A stretch of DNA of 64,000 bases from Synechococcus sp. CC9311 (GCF_000014585.1 NC_008319.1:868001-932000); one strand, 5' to 3'; counted from the first letter of the stretch, positions 28,660 to 37,196 are shown. Numbers and translations are program-made. The notes: generated from the sequence alone by a model not told the origin.

Positions 28660-28900
28660 AATGCTGGTTCTAATCTGCCGAATGACAAAAGTAAGGAAGC
28701 GCAAAGAGAATCAGTGCCAATTGACCATTGGTTTGAACTAGATTCTGGCTTTTTTTATGACCTGGTGTTGCAGGCTAATTGAGGATTGTAAATCAAAAGA
28801 TAGTTTTCATGCCAATGGAAGCATTTAACTGGTTATGTGCTTCCTAATCGACTTCAAAGGTTCTTCGAGAAGTCTTGACGGTATTACCTGGCCATCTCTT

Positions 28901-29065
28901 CTAGTCATCCGTATTCGTTTCTTGTTCAAGATGCTTGGTAATGCACATGGTGACGCAAACACCATCCTTGAGTCCGCAACTTGTGACACATTCCAGATAA
29001 GCATCAACGGCATCCCAGCGCTCTGTAATTGAGGTGTAGGTGTGTTCAGCTCTGATTGTTTTCAT
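28901..29065 (-). CDS. 54-aa cysteine-containing mini-protein, unknown
   Basis: Minus-strand ATG at 29065, preceded by GGGAG six bases upstream (an excellent ribosome binding site), opens a 54-codon frame ending in TAG at 28901. The product runs MKTIRAEHTYTSITERW-DAVDAYLECVTSCGLKDGVC-VTMCITKHLEQ. It has four Cys in a C-x3-C-x6-C-x3-C pattern on an amphipathic helical protein. I recall related short proteins with a YxSIxxRWDAVxAY.ECI...C pattern in marine picocyanobacteria but know of no function. The paired CxxxC motifs could bind metal or form disulfides. Confidence 0.75.
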   Translation of the reverse strand: MKTIRAEHTYTSITERWDAVDAYLECVTSCGLKDGVCVTMCITKHLEQETNTDD

Positions 29066-29244
29066 CTTGTTCTCCCAAGTGAGAATTAATTACGATGATT
29101 TTTATTGATTGGCAAGTAAATGATTGCGATATGCATAGTTCCTAGGTTTATTTGCTCAGTTGAGATACACAAAAGGGCAAGAATGCCCGCCTCAATAGCT
29201 TTATATTCCCTTAATGTTTGAAAGAAAATGTCTGTTTGGTCAAT

Positions 29245-29274
29245 AAAAAGCGCCTGCGCTTAGGAGCGCAGGCG
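29245..29274 (-). terminator. strong intrinsic terminator (minus strand)
   Basis: A perfect ten-base-pair, GC-rich stem (CGCCTGCGCT / AGCGCAGGCG) with a four-base loop; on the minus strand it is followed by CTTTTTATTG. It lies 35 bases past the stop of the 45-aa frame at 29310-29447, so a transcript from the right ends here. Confidence 0.88.
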
Positions 29275-29309
29275 GCATTGTCGTTAGAGCGGTTTCATTC
29301 CTGTGGCAA

Positions 29310-29447
29310 TTACTGCACAAGATGTGAAAAACAGAGGTGAAATAATGTGTATGTGGCGATACCAATCGAGATGGCTGGAACTGTAAAGCTCATTCCTACT
29401 CCTGTTGATGTCAATAATTTAATAACGGGGATTTGCAGGCTCTGCAT
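29310..29447 (-). CDS. possible 45-aa single-span membrane peptide
   Basis: A minus-strand frame from ATG 29447 to TAA 29310, encoding a peptide with one hydrophobic stretch (GMSFTVPAISIGIATYTLF) after a short N-terminal part (MQSLQIPVIKLL). No convincing ribosome binding site is seen. A shorter start (ATG 29393, within GVGMSF) is possible. Its main support is the strong terminator 35 bases downstream, which requires a minus-strand transcript here. No homologue is known to me. Confidence 0.4.
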   Translation of the reverse strand: MQSLQIPVIKLLTSTGVGMSFTVPAISIGIATYTLFHLCFSHLVQ

Positions 29448-29820
29448 CAGTAACTACATAATTCTTCTAAGGAGTAATAATGCCTAGTCGGTTTTGTAGG
29501 AATTGATATTGTTTGAGAATGTGGGGCAAACAAGTGTGATTATTTCTCTTGATTGCCTTCTGCCCTAAGTTTAGTAGATGACGTAGGCATCTTTGAACAC
29601 TACTTTAGTTGTCAAATCTGTCCTCGATGGTTTGGAGTAGTTAGTGTTTAGTTCTTGTCATGCTCCAGGTCTGGCTAGCCTCGTTTAGGTGATGCGAATA
29701 AGTCTTTGAATCAAAAATAATGTACGTTTATGGCTAAGTCCCTGGTCCAGTAGTTTATTCGTGACCTTATTGTCTTGTGCTCATGCCTTAATGCGAAACT
29801 AAAACTCGCAGTGCTTTGAT

Positions 29821-29991
29821 CTATAGGGCACATACTGGAGGTGGCGCAATGTCTTTAGATTCGGATGATAAGAGTCTGTTTTGGATGTCATTCTGGCGTA
29901 ATTCAATGGCTTGATTCATTACCTCTATGGCCAAATGCATTAGTTGTCCATTGGGGATTGCTTCATTTGTTGAGGTGTGCGAAGTCGTCAT
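29821..29991 (-). CDS. possible 56-aa hydrophilic protein
   Basis: ATG 29991 to stop 29821. The sequence (NGQLMHLAIEVMNQAIELRQ, then NDIQNRLLSSESKD) reads as an amphipathic helix with normal composition, unlike random AT-rich translation. No clear ribosome binding site. I do not recognise it. Could be a real small gene or chance. Confidence 0.4.
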   Translation of the reverse strand: MTTSHTSTNEAIPNGQLMHLAIEVMNQAIELRQNDIQNRLLSSESKDIAPPPVCAL

Positions 29992-30408
29992 GAGTTTCTG
30001 CAACTGAGCGATACTGCGACCTTATGGTTTCCCTTTGACACTGTTTGTATCCATCAACACTCTCTTTAGTAGTGAGCCGTTCCAAAAGCATCCTTGGGAG
30101 ATCAAGTCAGTCTGATTTTGAAGGTTGGTAGGTTCTGAACTTTTTTCAAGTGGCTGAAGTCACCTATCAATGCCTCCCGCAGTGTTTGTTTTCATTGCTG
30201 GCTACTGGCAGGGGGTGGACCTTCACCTTCGAGTCATCAGAGTTCTGCAGTAATACAGGTCCCTTGATAATCGGAATGCAACGTTTTCCTGAGTTCAAAA
30301 CTAGGTTGCGGTCCTTGCCTGTTCTGTCGGCATGTCTTCCTTTGAACCTCTGAGTCTTCTCTCGAATGAGCATCTTTTGTAGATGTTCAAGCTGTGGCAG
30401 ACGACTGT

Positions 30409-30585
30409 TTAGTTCTTGGTTGGTGTATGTGAATTCGAATGATTGAGCAGCTCGCCAGCCAAGAGGTCTTTGACCAGCATCGATAGCCCAACACCCATCA
30501 GAGCGAGAGCAATGCCTTGATCGGTGTCTGCACTTTTAGACACTTTTCTGGAAAGTTCTTGGTGTTGTTTCCAGGTGAAGTGCAT
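30409..30585 (-). CDS. possible 58-aa protein with one hydrophobic helix
   Basis: ATG 30585 to stop 30409. A charged N-terminal part (HFTWKQHQELSRKVSKSADTDQ) leads into a hydrophobic segment (GIALALMGVGLSMLVKDLLAG) and a polar tail. This is the layout of a small single-span membrane protein. No strong ribosome binding site is visible and no family is recognised. Confidence 0.45.
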   Translation of the reverse strand: MHFTWKQHQELSRKVSKSADTDQGIALALMGVGLSMLVKDLLAGELLNHSNSHTPTKN

Positions 30586-30783
30586 GGATGCCAGAGGTGA
30601 CAATGCTTTTTAGGCTAATAAGTGGTTGCAATCAAAGGTATAAGAGCGGTTCGGAAATGATCTGTAATAAGAGAAATGTAGTGACTTGAGCATGCAATCG
30701 CCAAATCGGTTGCAATAACTACCTGATTGATTTGCGTTGCCCTGTCTTACGGGTTACCTTCAGCTCGCCAAGCAAAAAGACCC

Positions 30784-30960
30784 ATGGATCCAATTGCTTT
30801 GACCATCGGACAAATGTTCGAAGTCGAGAAGTTTTCTAGAGAGATTGATAGTTCCAAGGATGTAGAAGAGCTGCAATCGATCGCTAAACAGCTTCTTGTG
30901 GCTTGGAAGCAGCAGCAAGCGGCGTCAGCTTGGGTTATCCGTCAGCAGCAAGGTCTTTGA
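30784..30960 (+). CDS. 58-aa small helical protein (NblA-like pattern)
   Basis: ATG 30784; 58 codons. The composition is helical and amphipathic, with LTIGQMFEVEKFSREI, then EELQSIAKQLLVAWKQQQAASAWVIRQ. Length and the spacing LTxxQxF...F...(E)xLQ...QL...W..Q show a faint likeness to NblA, the phycobilisome-degradation adaptor, but no signature is decisive and marine Synechococcus are usually thought to lack canonical nblA. The longer open frame upstream (from 30727) adds residues that look non-coding. Best read as a conserved small protein of unknown function. Confidence 0.6.
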   Translation: MDPIALTIGQMFEVEKFSREIDSSKDVEELQSIAKQLLVAWKQQQAASAWVIRQQQGL

Positions 30961-31149
30961 CGACTTTCTTGGTCCGGATCGTTTCAATGTCTTGAGGCAA
31001 TAATTTTTAAAGCACCCATTGCTTTGTGTTGATCAAACTGAAGGTCTTGATGCCTTCTAAATTTGGTGTATAGAAATACAATGCCTGGCTTTTGCTATTC
31101 AAATTATTGAGCTTGTGCTGGCTCATATTCTCTGTTTCTTCTTTCGCTC

Positions 31150-31836
31150 TTAAGTCAGTGTTAGACCGCTGATTCCTTGCCAGCCGAGGTAACTTCCTAT
31201 TCCAATACTCACGGCGGCAACAACGAGTTCGCCTCGTGCAAACAGAATCTTTTTTCCGCGCTCCAGTAAAGGTACGACTTTGTCGCGACCAACCGCAACA
31301 GCAATTAGTGGGGTCAGCAGCAACAGGCTTGCCCCAAGTGTGAAGGCCAAAAGTCCAATCAGCTCTTGCCATGTGGGCAGTTGAGCCGCCAAGACAACGC
31401 CGGCTGATTTTGCAAACAGCACGAGATCATCAGGACTGGCAACTTCCGCGACCGCACCCAAAAACAACAACAGTGGGAGGGGCATGTTCACAAAGCGATC
31501 CACGCTTGCGGTCCATGCCGGCGGTGTGTCTCCATCGGTCAACGAGCGCATTAATTCCCTGCCGCCAACTGCAATTAAGGCACCACCAGCGAGGAGATCT
31601 AAGCCGGTGCGGTGATGGGAGCCTTGCGTCATGTCCAGCACCAGCGAATGACCCACCGTCACGAGTAAGGCTGATGTCGCCATCGTGGTTAGCACCCATC
31701 CCGCCACGAACCATCCGCCGCGCTTTAAGGGCTGCGGTCCTAAGAGCAACAGCAATAAAACGGCGATATGGATCGGGGATAGGCCGATGCCAGTGCCAAA
31801 GGCGAGCAGCTCAGCCCAGAGCGTGGTGTCGCTCAT
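31150..31836 (-). CDS. GAP/Sap-family membrane protein
   Basis: A 228-aa protein with about six membrane segments, resembling the GAP (Sap, sulfolipid-addressing) family in the LysE-like transporter group: N-terminal ELLAFGTGIGLSPIHIAVLLLLLLG, RGGWFVAGWVLTTMATSALL, GSHHRTGLDLLAGG and ASPDDLVLFAKSAGVVL. Members are suspected exporters of small peptides or lipids, but the substrate is unknown here. It lies 60 bases after the start of the minus-strand phosphatase gene's stop and is probably a separate short unit. Confidence 0.75.
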   Translation of the reverse strand: MSDTTLWAELLAFGTGIGLSPIHIAVLLLLLLGPQPLKRGGWFVAGWVLTTMATSALLVTVGHSLVLDMTQGSHHRTGLDLLAGGALIAVGGRELMRSLTDGDTPPAWTASVDRFVNMPLPLLLFLGAVAEVASPDDLVLFAKSAGVVLAAQLPTWQELIGLLAFTLGASLLLLTPLIAVAVGRDKVVPLLERGKKILFARGELVVAAVSIGIGSYLGWQGISGLTLT

Positions 31837-31896
31837 CGTTTAGTGGATACACAACATTCCAGAGCGATCGTATTAGGGCTTGCGCTTAAGCAACGG

Positions 31897-32490
31897 CTAA
31901 AACAAGCCGTTGGTGGGGGCATTCCAGCGGTCGATCGCTCGCTGCCCTCGCTCGAAGCCAAGGATGCAGATCGTTCCTGTTCCGAGCTGGAACAAACGTC
32001 CACCTGCGGCACCCAGCCCTAACCATGTGCCTGTTAAGGCGCGCAGCACATGCCCATGGGCAAACAGTGCAATATCCCCTTCGCCCGGTTCCGCTAAGGC
32101 CATGGCAATGCTTTGTTCGCAGCGTTGTTGCACTGCCTCTACATTTTCGCCATTGGGGCAGCCATGGCTCCAAACGGTCCAGTTGGGTATCCCCTTGCGG
32201 ATCTCTGGGGTTGTAATCCCCTCGTAATCGCCGTAATCCCACTCGCGCAACGTTTCCATGATGCGTCGTTGTTGGCCAAGGCCGCCTAGCTCGCACGTGC
32301 GTTTTGCCCGTTGAAGGGGTGAACTAAACACGGCTGCAAACGGCCTAGATGTGAGTACAGGCGCAAGTTGCCGTGCCTCTTCTTCTCCTTCAGGCAGCAA
32401 AGGAATATCGGTGCTGCCTGTGTGCCGTCCGTTTTTGGCCCATTCAGTGGCTCCGTGGCGAAGCAACCAGAGCCGACGTTCGTTGCCCAT
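31897..32490 (-). CDS. histidine phosphatase family protein
   Basis: A 197-aa phosphoglycerate-mutase-like phosphatase. The catalytic RHG is at LLRHGATEW (H12), a second His is in LFAHGHVLRALTG, and the acid is in EWDYGDYEG. Typical RH residues in SSPLQRAKRTCEL are present. This group covers acid phosphatases, alpha-ribazole phosphatases and broad-specificity enzymes; cobB nearby might hint at cobalamin (CobC-like) function, but the two are separated by an acylphosphatase and the evidence is weak. Confidence 0.9.
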   Translation of the reverse strand: MGNERRLWLLRHGATEWAKNGRHTGSTDIPLLPEGEEEARQLAPVLTSRPFAAVFSSPLQRAKRTCELGGLGQQRRIMETLREWDYGDYEGITTPEIRKGIPNWTVWSHGCPNGENVEAVQQRCEQSIAMALAEPGEGDIALFAHGHVLRALTGTWLGLGAAGGRLFQLGTGTICILGFERGQRAIDRWNAPTNGLF

Positions 32491-32613
32491 GGTGTGGATC
32501 AGTGCGCTTTTAATTGGTTTGGCTGTTGATTTAGCTATCTGTTGATCTAGTGGACTGTTGTTTGCGTTAGCTATTGATTGGCTCAGCTGCAGATTGTCGC
32601 TGTCTTCTTCCTC

Positions 32614-32886
32614 TTATGTCCGAACGTCAAACCAGTCATTGCCAGTCACGGGGATTTTGGACAGCAGGACTCGTTTAACGGTTGCAGCGCTTGGTCCTCG
32701 CTCACACCACAGACGAAGCTCGTTCAAGGCCAACTCGTCTCCTTCCGCCTGAATTTCTACTACACCGTCCTTGAGGTTTCGAACCCAACCACAAAGGCCT
32801 AGGTCGAGAGCTCGTCGCCGGCAACTGTTTCTGAATCCCACTCCTTGCACGCTGCCTTCGATCAGGAAGCGCCAGCGCTCCTTCAA
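32614..32886 (-). CDS. acylphosphatase
   Basis: A 90-aa acylphosphatase with the signature GSVQGVGFRN (active-site Arg) and GWVRNLKDGVVEI (active-site Asn). It hydrolyses acyl-phosphates such as 1,3-bisphosphoglycerate or carbamoyl phosphate. I chose the TTG at 32886 because it yields the usual length of about 90 aa and begins 26 bases after the cobB stop; the upstream ATG starts would overlap cobB by up to 124 bases and add an unrelated basic N-terminus. Confidence 0.85.
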   Translation of the reverse strand: MKERWRFLIEGSVQGVGFRNSCRRRALDLGLCGWVRNLKDGVVEIQAEGDELALNELRLWCERGPSAATVKRVLLSKIPVTGNDWFDVRT

Positions 32887-32912
32887 GGGCTGCTGTCGCT
32901 GACGCGTGGTTT

Positions 32913-34301
32913 TTATGAATTCGTCTCGATCTGTGTCGCCACGGTTTCGAGAGCGGCGCGCCATCGGCATGAGATCGTCGAAGAGCTGGCCCAGTGAAGA
33001 TGCACCCAGCTTGCGTGAACTGTCGGAAGTGCCCATCCTTCTTCTCTGCGATCAACATGCCAGCCATCAACCTGCCACAGCGTTTGCCATTTGCCCACAG
33101 GTTCCTCGCTGAGCTCCCAGCGGTGAAATTCATGGCCCATCCACTGATCACCCGCCTTCAGCAGCAAGCTGTCGCGGGTTGCCGTTAGGCGGCGATACCC
33201 CACTTGTAATCTTCCGCGTTGGGCGTGAAACGGTAAGACTCCAGCCATTGCATGCGTTTGTCCCTCCCCATCCATCAAGCTGGTCCCCAGCATCAACATG
33301 CCGCCGCATTCGGCGTAAAGCGGTTTGTGTTGCAGCCAGTCGCGGAGGCCTGAAAGGCTTTGTTTGCAATGGCTGAGTTGTTCCGCATGCAGTTCTGGGA
33401 AGCCTCCAGGAATGACGAGTCCATAGGCCGCTTGCGGCAATGGCTCATCCTCTAAGGGGTGCCAAGGGATCATCGGCATCCCTAATGCCTCGAGACAATC
33501 CTGCATTTCGGGGTAACGGAAATGAAAGGCCTTGTCTTGAGCGACGGCCACTGGCATTGGTTTTCTCTGGGTGTCCTGTTCCAGTGCAGTCCCCAGCACG
33601 GTTTGGATTGGCTCTGGCCCTTTTGTTGGCGCTGCCATCAACTGCTTAAAGACCCCCATCTCGAGATGTTGATCAGCGATCGCTGCCCATTTCCCCAGGA
33701 GAACGTTCATTTGATCAAGTTCATGCGCTGGAGCTAAACCCAAATGCCGACTCGGCAATTCAAGGCTTGAATCCCGTGGAAGACAGCCCAGGCAGGGCAC
33801 ATCAATGGCTGATAAGACATCCTCGAGAAGTAATCGATGGCGCTCAGTGCTCACCCGATTGAGCACCACACCAGCCAACTGCAAGTCGGGGTCAAGATCA
33901 CGAAATCCGCTCACAAGGGCGGCGAGCGACCGCGCCTGGCCGCCGGCATCCACCACCAACACCACTGGTAATTGGAGATGTTTGGCCACGGCTGCGCTGC
34001 TTCCTTCTCCTGTTGAGCCGATCCCATCGAACAGGCCCATGACTCCTTCCACGAGGGCTAAGTCGCAGCGCCCCCCATACCCATGGAAACTGGTCTTGAC
34101 CCAGTCAGGTCCGCACAAGGGCAGATCGAGATTGCGACAAGGGCGCCCTGCACTGGCCCCAAGCACTTGGGGGTCGAGGTAATCAGGCCCCACCTTGAAG
34201 GGTTGAATGCTCAATCCCTTCTGTTTCGCCCAGGCGATCAGGTTGAGGCTGAGCAGGGTTTTGCCGCTACTGCTGGATGGAGCAGCGATCACACAGGCCA
34301 T
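32913..34301 (-). CDS. cobB: cobyrinate a,c-diamide synthase
   Basis: A 462-aa amidotransferase acting in cobalamin (or pseudocobalamin) synthesis: ATP-dependent amidation of cobyrinate at the a and c carboxylates. The N-terminal ATPase part has a P-loop-type APSSSSGKTLLSLNLI and PFKVGPDYLDPQVLG; the C-terminal glutaminase-like domain has GGFPELHAEQ and nucleophile Cys in LYAECGGMLMLG, and the HASWVHLHWAS end motif. No other cob/cbi gene is in the window and no B12 riboswitch is visible upstream. Confidence 0.94.
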   Translation of the reverse strand: MACVIAAPSSSSGKTLLSLNLIAWAKQKGLSIQPFKVGPDYLDPQVLGASAGRPCRNLDLPLCGPDWVKTSFHGYGGRCDLALVEGVMGLFDGIGSTGEGSSAAVAKHLQLPVVLVVDAGGQARSLAALVSGFRDLDPDLQLAGVVLNRVSTERHRLLLEDVLSAIDVPCLGCLPRDSSLELPSRHLGLAPAHELDQMNVLLGKWAAIADQHLEMGVFKQLMAAPTKGPEPIQTVLGTALEQDTQRKPMPVAVAQDKAFHFRYPEMQDCLEALGMPMIPWHPLEDEPLPQAAYGLVIPGGFPELHAEQLSHCKQSLSGLRDWLQHKPLYAECGGMLMLGTSLMDGEGQTHAMAGVLPFHAQRGRLQVGYRRLTATRDSLLLKAGDQWMGHEFHRWELSEEPVGKWQTLWQVDGWHVDRREEGWALPTVHASWVHLHWASSSTISCRWRAALETVATQIETNS

Positions 34302-34317
34302 GCTGCTCAGCTGGGAA

Positions 34318-35613
34318 TCAACTCAGAAGCTTGGCAGCCAGAGGGGCCGCTGCAGCCAAGAGCGGGTTGGAGGAATCGTGCCCACCCTCCAGAAGACGGG
34401 CCATGTCGGCTTCCACGTGCGTATGGAGCAATGGCACCACTTCTTCCACAAGTTCCATGCTGGCCATGCCACCGGCTTCAAGGCGCATGCAACCTCCGGA
34501 TTCCGCGCAGAGAATCACACACATTGCCCCACCATGCTCGGGTTTGGAAATCATCCGTAGCCCCACGATTTGTCCAGGATGAATACTTGGCTGTCCCATG
34601 GGCACCGGAGACACGCGCAGCGGCACCTCGGTGCCGTCAGGGCGTTGGAACACCGCGCTGATGCTGGAATCGCCGGTTTTGGCATCATGCCGATGGGAGT
34701 CCTTGAGGGTCCAACCCAGTCGATCGGCAATCCAAGCGGCCAATAGGAGACCTTGGACTGGGTGATCTCCCTCGACATCGATGTCGAGTTGCACGACGTG
34801 GCTTAGGGCATCGCGACGATGCGGTGGATCAAACACCATCGCCAGCGTTTGATGCCAGCTGCCGAGCCTTAGCCAGTTGAGATCATTCACGGCCTGGCCG
34901 CCTGCGAGCTTGTTGGCGAGAAGACTCAGGCTGTAAACGGGATCACCAAGAGCGGAATCCAGAATGAGCCTGCGAGGAGCGATAGAGAGCTGCTCCAATA
35001 ACTCAGGCGACTCATCGAGGGGCCCGTTCCACCACACCCAAGAGGGCAGGTCGTCGGGGAGTAAGGGCTGCAACGTGTTGAGTCCTTCCTGCAAGGCCTC
35101 TGTTCCGCCGCGGAGTACCACTACATCTCCACAAGCAACGGTGCCTCCCCCCTCTTCCGGTAAGGGGCAGTAGGCGGCCACCAAGGTTTCCAACGGGCGA
35201 GTGGAATCCAGGCTGGGTGCGAAGGTGATCAAACGCCGTGGCCTCAGTGCGCTTAAGGCCCCATCCACATGTTGACCACGAAGGTCATCACTGGTTTGGT
35301 TGCCATCAACTTTGGCCAGACAGTTTGATACCGAGCTACCAAGTGGTGGGGTGCTGAGAGGGAGATCAAGCTCGAGAACTGCTTTTCGCCCAGCCTCTTC
35401 CACCTCGTCGCGTTGGATGCCCATGATGGGACCCTCGATCCTTCCAGTGCGGACAAGTTGTTGTTCCACCCAGGCTGGCTGCCAGATCAACAGACAAAAG
35501 GTGTGGGCCCCAATGTTGCTTGATTGATCGCGGGACCACAGCTGATCGAGGTAGTGAGGAACTTCCGATGGAGGTAGCTCGAGCGGAGTTTGAAGAGTTA
35601 GCTGAGGAGACAT
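34318..35613 (-). CDS. opcA: glucose-6-phosphate dehydrogenase assembly protein OpcA
   Basis: OpcA activates the Zwf enzyme allosterically, in the oxidative pentose phosphate pathway used at night. The 431-aa protein starts at ATG 35613 (MSPQLTLQTPLELPP); the open frame extends upstream toward zwf but is out of character there. It has the family layout: alpha/beta N-terminal part and a C-terminal beta-rich part. zwf lies directly upstream (60 bases), the usual cyanobacterial zwf-opcA order. Redox control of OpcA by thioredoxin at conserved Cys is known in cyanobacteria; several Cys are present (CVILCAESGGC). Confidence 0.92.
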   Translation of the reverse strand: MSPQLTLQTPLELPPSEVPHYLDQLWSRDQSSNIGAHTFCLLIWQPAWVEQQLVRTGRIEGPIMGIQRDEVEEAGRKAVLELDLPLSTPPLGSSVSNCLAKVDGNQTSDDLRGQHVDGALSALRPRRLITFAPSLDSTRPLETLVAAYCPLPEEGGGTVACGDVVVLRGGTEALQEGLNTLQPLLPDDLPSWVWWNGPLDESPELLEQLSIAPRRLILDSALGDPVYSLSLLANKLAGGQAVNDLNWLRLGSWHQTLAMVFDPPHRRDALSHVVQLDIDVEGDHPVQGLLLAAWIADRLGWTLKDSHRHDAKTGDSSISAVFQRPDGTEVPLRVSPVPMGQPSIHPGQIVGLRMISKPEHGGAMCVILCAESGGCMRLEAGGMASMELVEEVVPLLHTHVEADMARLLEGGHDSSNPLLAAAAPLAAKLLS

Positions 35614-35672
35614 GCTGCGAGCTGAGGAGGGGCGGTATCGAGGTGAGCTTGGAATTTTGTTGGGGGCTTGAT

Positions 35673-37196
35673 TTAGGGGCGACGCCAGAGCAGGCCGTCT
35701 CGGGCTAGCAGCGCATCGGCAGCGGCAGGTCCCCAAGTGCGTGACTCGTAGGGATGGATGGGCAGTTTCCAGGGACTGTCTTCGATCAGTTCCAGCAGCG
35801 GGGTGTAAAGCCTCCAAGCTGCCTCCACTTCATCACTCCTAGTGAAGAGCGTTGGATCGCCCAACATGGCGTCGGCCAGAAGGCGCACATAGCCCTCATC
35901 TGATGGCTCCCCGAAGGATTCGTCATAGGAAAATTCCATCTCGACAGGCCGGCTGCGCATACCGGAGCCTGGAGACTTCACTTCAAATTTGAATTCAGCT
36001 CCTTCATCGGGCTGAATTCGCAGGATGAGCTGATTGGCTGTTGGACTGCCACCTGCAGCATCGAAGAGGTGGACGGGTGCTTCACGGAAAGTCAAAACCA
36101 CTTCGCTTAGACGCTTGGCAAGGCGCTTGCCGGTGCGCACATAGAAAGGAACGCCCTGCCAGCGCCAGTTGTCGATGAACAGCTTCATCGACACGTAAGT
36201 TTCCGTGGTGCTCTGCGGATCGACGCCTGGTTCTTGCCGGTAGCCACTGAGAGGTGAACCGTCGCTGCCTCCAGGCCCGTATTGTCCGCGAACGCAGCAG
36301 TTCCAGGGTTCAAGTTCATCGGCCAGGCGTGCAGCTTGAAGAACCTTGGCTTTCTCACTGCGGATGGCCTCGGGATCAAAGCGCCCAGGGGTTTCCATGG
36401 CGGTAATCGCCAACATTTGGGTCAGGTGGTTTTGCACCATGTCGCGCAGTGCACCCGAGGTTTCGTAGTACCCGGCCCGTTCCTCAACCCCAACGGTTTC
36501 AGAGGCAGTAATTTGCACACTTGAGATGTAGTTGCGATTCCAGATTGGTTCGAAAATCGCGTTGGCGAACCGCATCACCATGATGTTTTGGACCGTTTCC
36601 TTCCCGAGGTAGTGGTCGATGCGAAAGATTTGGTTCTCTTGGCCGCAGCCTTGAACCACTCTGTTCAGGGATTGGGCGCTGCCGTAGTCCCGTCCGAATG
36701 GTTTTTCAATGACAACGCGACTTCGTTGGGGATCTTTTAAGAGGTCTGCATCGGCGAGGGCTCGGCAGCCGCTCGCATAAAACTTCGGTGACACCGAGAG
36801 GTAAAAGGTGCGGTTGCTTCGTGTGGCTCTCAGACGGTCGATCTCCTGCAGGCGACCCCCGAGCTTCACGACGTCTTCCGGTTTCTGAAGATCCACCGGC
36901 TCATAAAACATCCCGGCTGCAAATTGCTCCCATGCCTCGGGATGGTCGCGAACCTTGTCTCCCATGGCCTCCGCCATTTTGCTGCGGAATTCGTCGTCGC
37001 TCCAAGGCCTTCTGGCGCAACCCAGGATGGCAAATTCGCTGGGAAGTCGTCGTTGCTGAAATAACTCGAAGAGGGCTGGAACCAGCTTGCGATGGGTGAG
37101 GTCGCCGCTCGCTCCAAAAATCACCAGGCACTGCGGAGCGATGACTCGTTCCTGTCGCAGCCCAACCCTCAGTGGGTTCGTGATCGTTGCGGTCAT
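35673..37196 (-). CDS. zwf: glucose-6-phosphate 1-dehydrogenase
   Basis: Zwf oxidises glucose-6-phosphate with NADP and opens the oxidative pentose phosphate pathway. The 507-aa protein has the NADP-binding GASGDLTHRKLVPAL near the N-terminus, EKPFGRDYGSAQ, the catalytic RIDHYLGKETVQN (His/Lys) and KRLAKR downstream. The gene is followed by opcA. It is separated from the upstream petH gene by a strong terminator (37311-37333), so it must have its own promoter in the roughly 115-base gap. Light/clock regulation is expected but not visible here. Confidence 0.97.
   Translation of the reverse strand: MTATITNPLRVGLRQERVIAPQCLVIFGASGDLTHRKLVPALFELFQQRRLPSEFAILGCARRPWSDDEFRSKMAEAMGDKVRDHPEAWEQFAAGMFYEPVDLQKPEDVVKLGGRLQEIDRLRATRSNRTFYLSVSPKFYASGCRALADADLLKDPQRSRVVIEKPFGRDYGSAQSLNRVVQGCGQENQIFRIDHYLGKETVQNIMVMRFANAIFEPIWNRNYISSVQITASETVGVEERAGYYETSGALRDMVQNHLTQMLAITAMETPGRFDPEAIRSEKAKVLQAARLADELEPWNCCVRGQYGPGGSDGSPLSGYRQEPGVDPQSTTETYVSMKLFIDNWRWQGVPFYVRTGKRLAKRLSEVVLTFREAPVHLFDAAGGSPTANQLILRIQPDEGAEFKFEVKSPGSGMRSRPVEMEFSYDESFGEPSDEGYVRLLADAMLGDPTLFTRSDEVEAAWRLYTPLLELIEDSPWKLPIHPYESRTWGPAAADALLARDGLLWRRP

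Larger units (their letters stand above)
28660..30783. other. AT-rich gene-poor stretch with tiny genes
   Basis: About 2.1 kb with clearly lower GC than the flanks and no long gene. It contains one strong intrinsic terminator (29245-29274), one well-supported 54-aa gene (28901-29065) and three possible ones on the minus strand, plus a 58-aa gene just outside on the plus strand. A weaker hairpin lies at 29175-29188 (GGGC/GCCC with TTTT on the minus strand). No tRNA, repeat or integrase is seen. Such stretches in marine Synechococcus often host small stress genes or sRNAs; that is inference. Confidence 0.6.

Noticed and set aside
30150-30373. Two opposite-strand frames of about 67 codons in the AT-rich stretch
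   Set aside because: They overlap each other antisense, neither has a ribosome binding site and neither reads as a plausible protein.
31007-31126. 39-codon minus-strand frame just after the GAP-family gene
   Set aside because: A weak AGAG precedes the ATG, but the peptide is featureless and its region may only be a 3' untranslated part.
35614-35817. N-terminal extension of opcA into zwf
   Set aside because: Overlaps the zwf coding region in another frame and is Arg/Pro/Cys rich; ATG 35613 fits the family.
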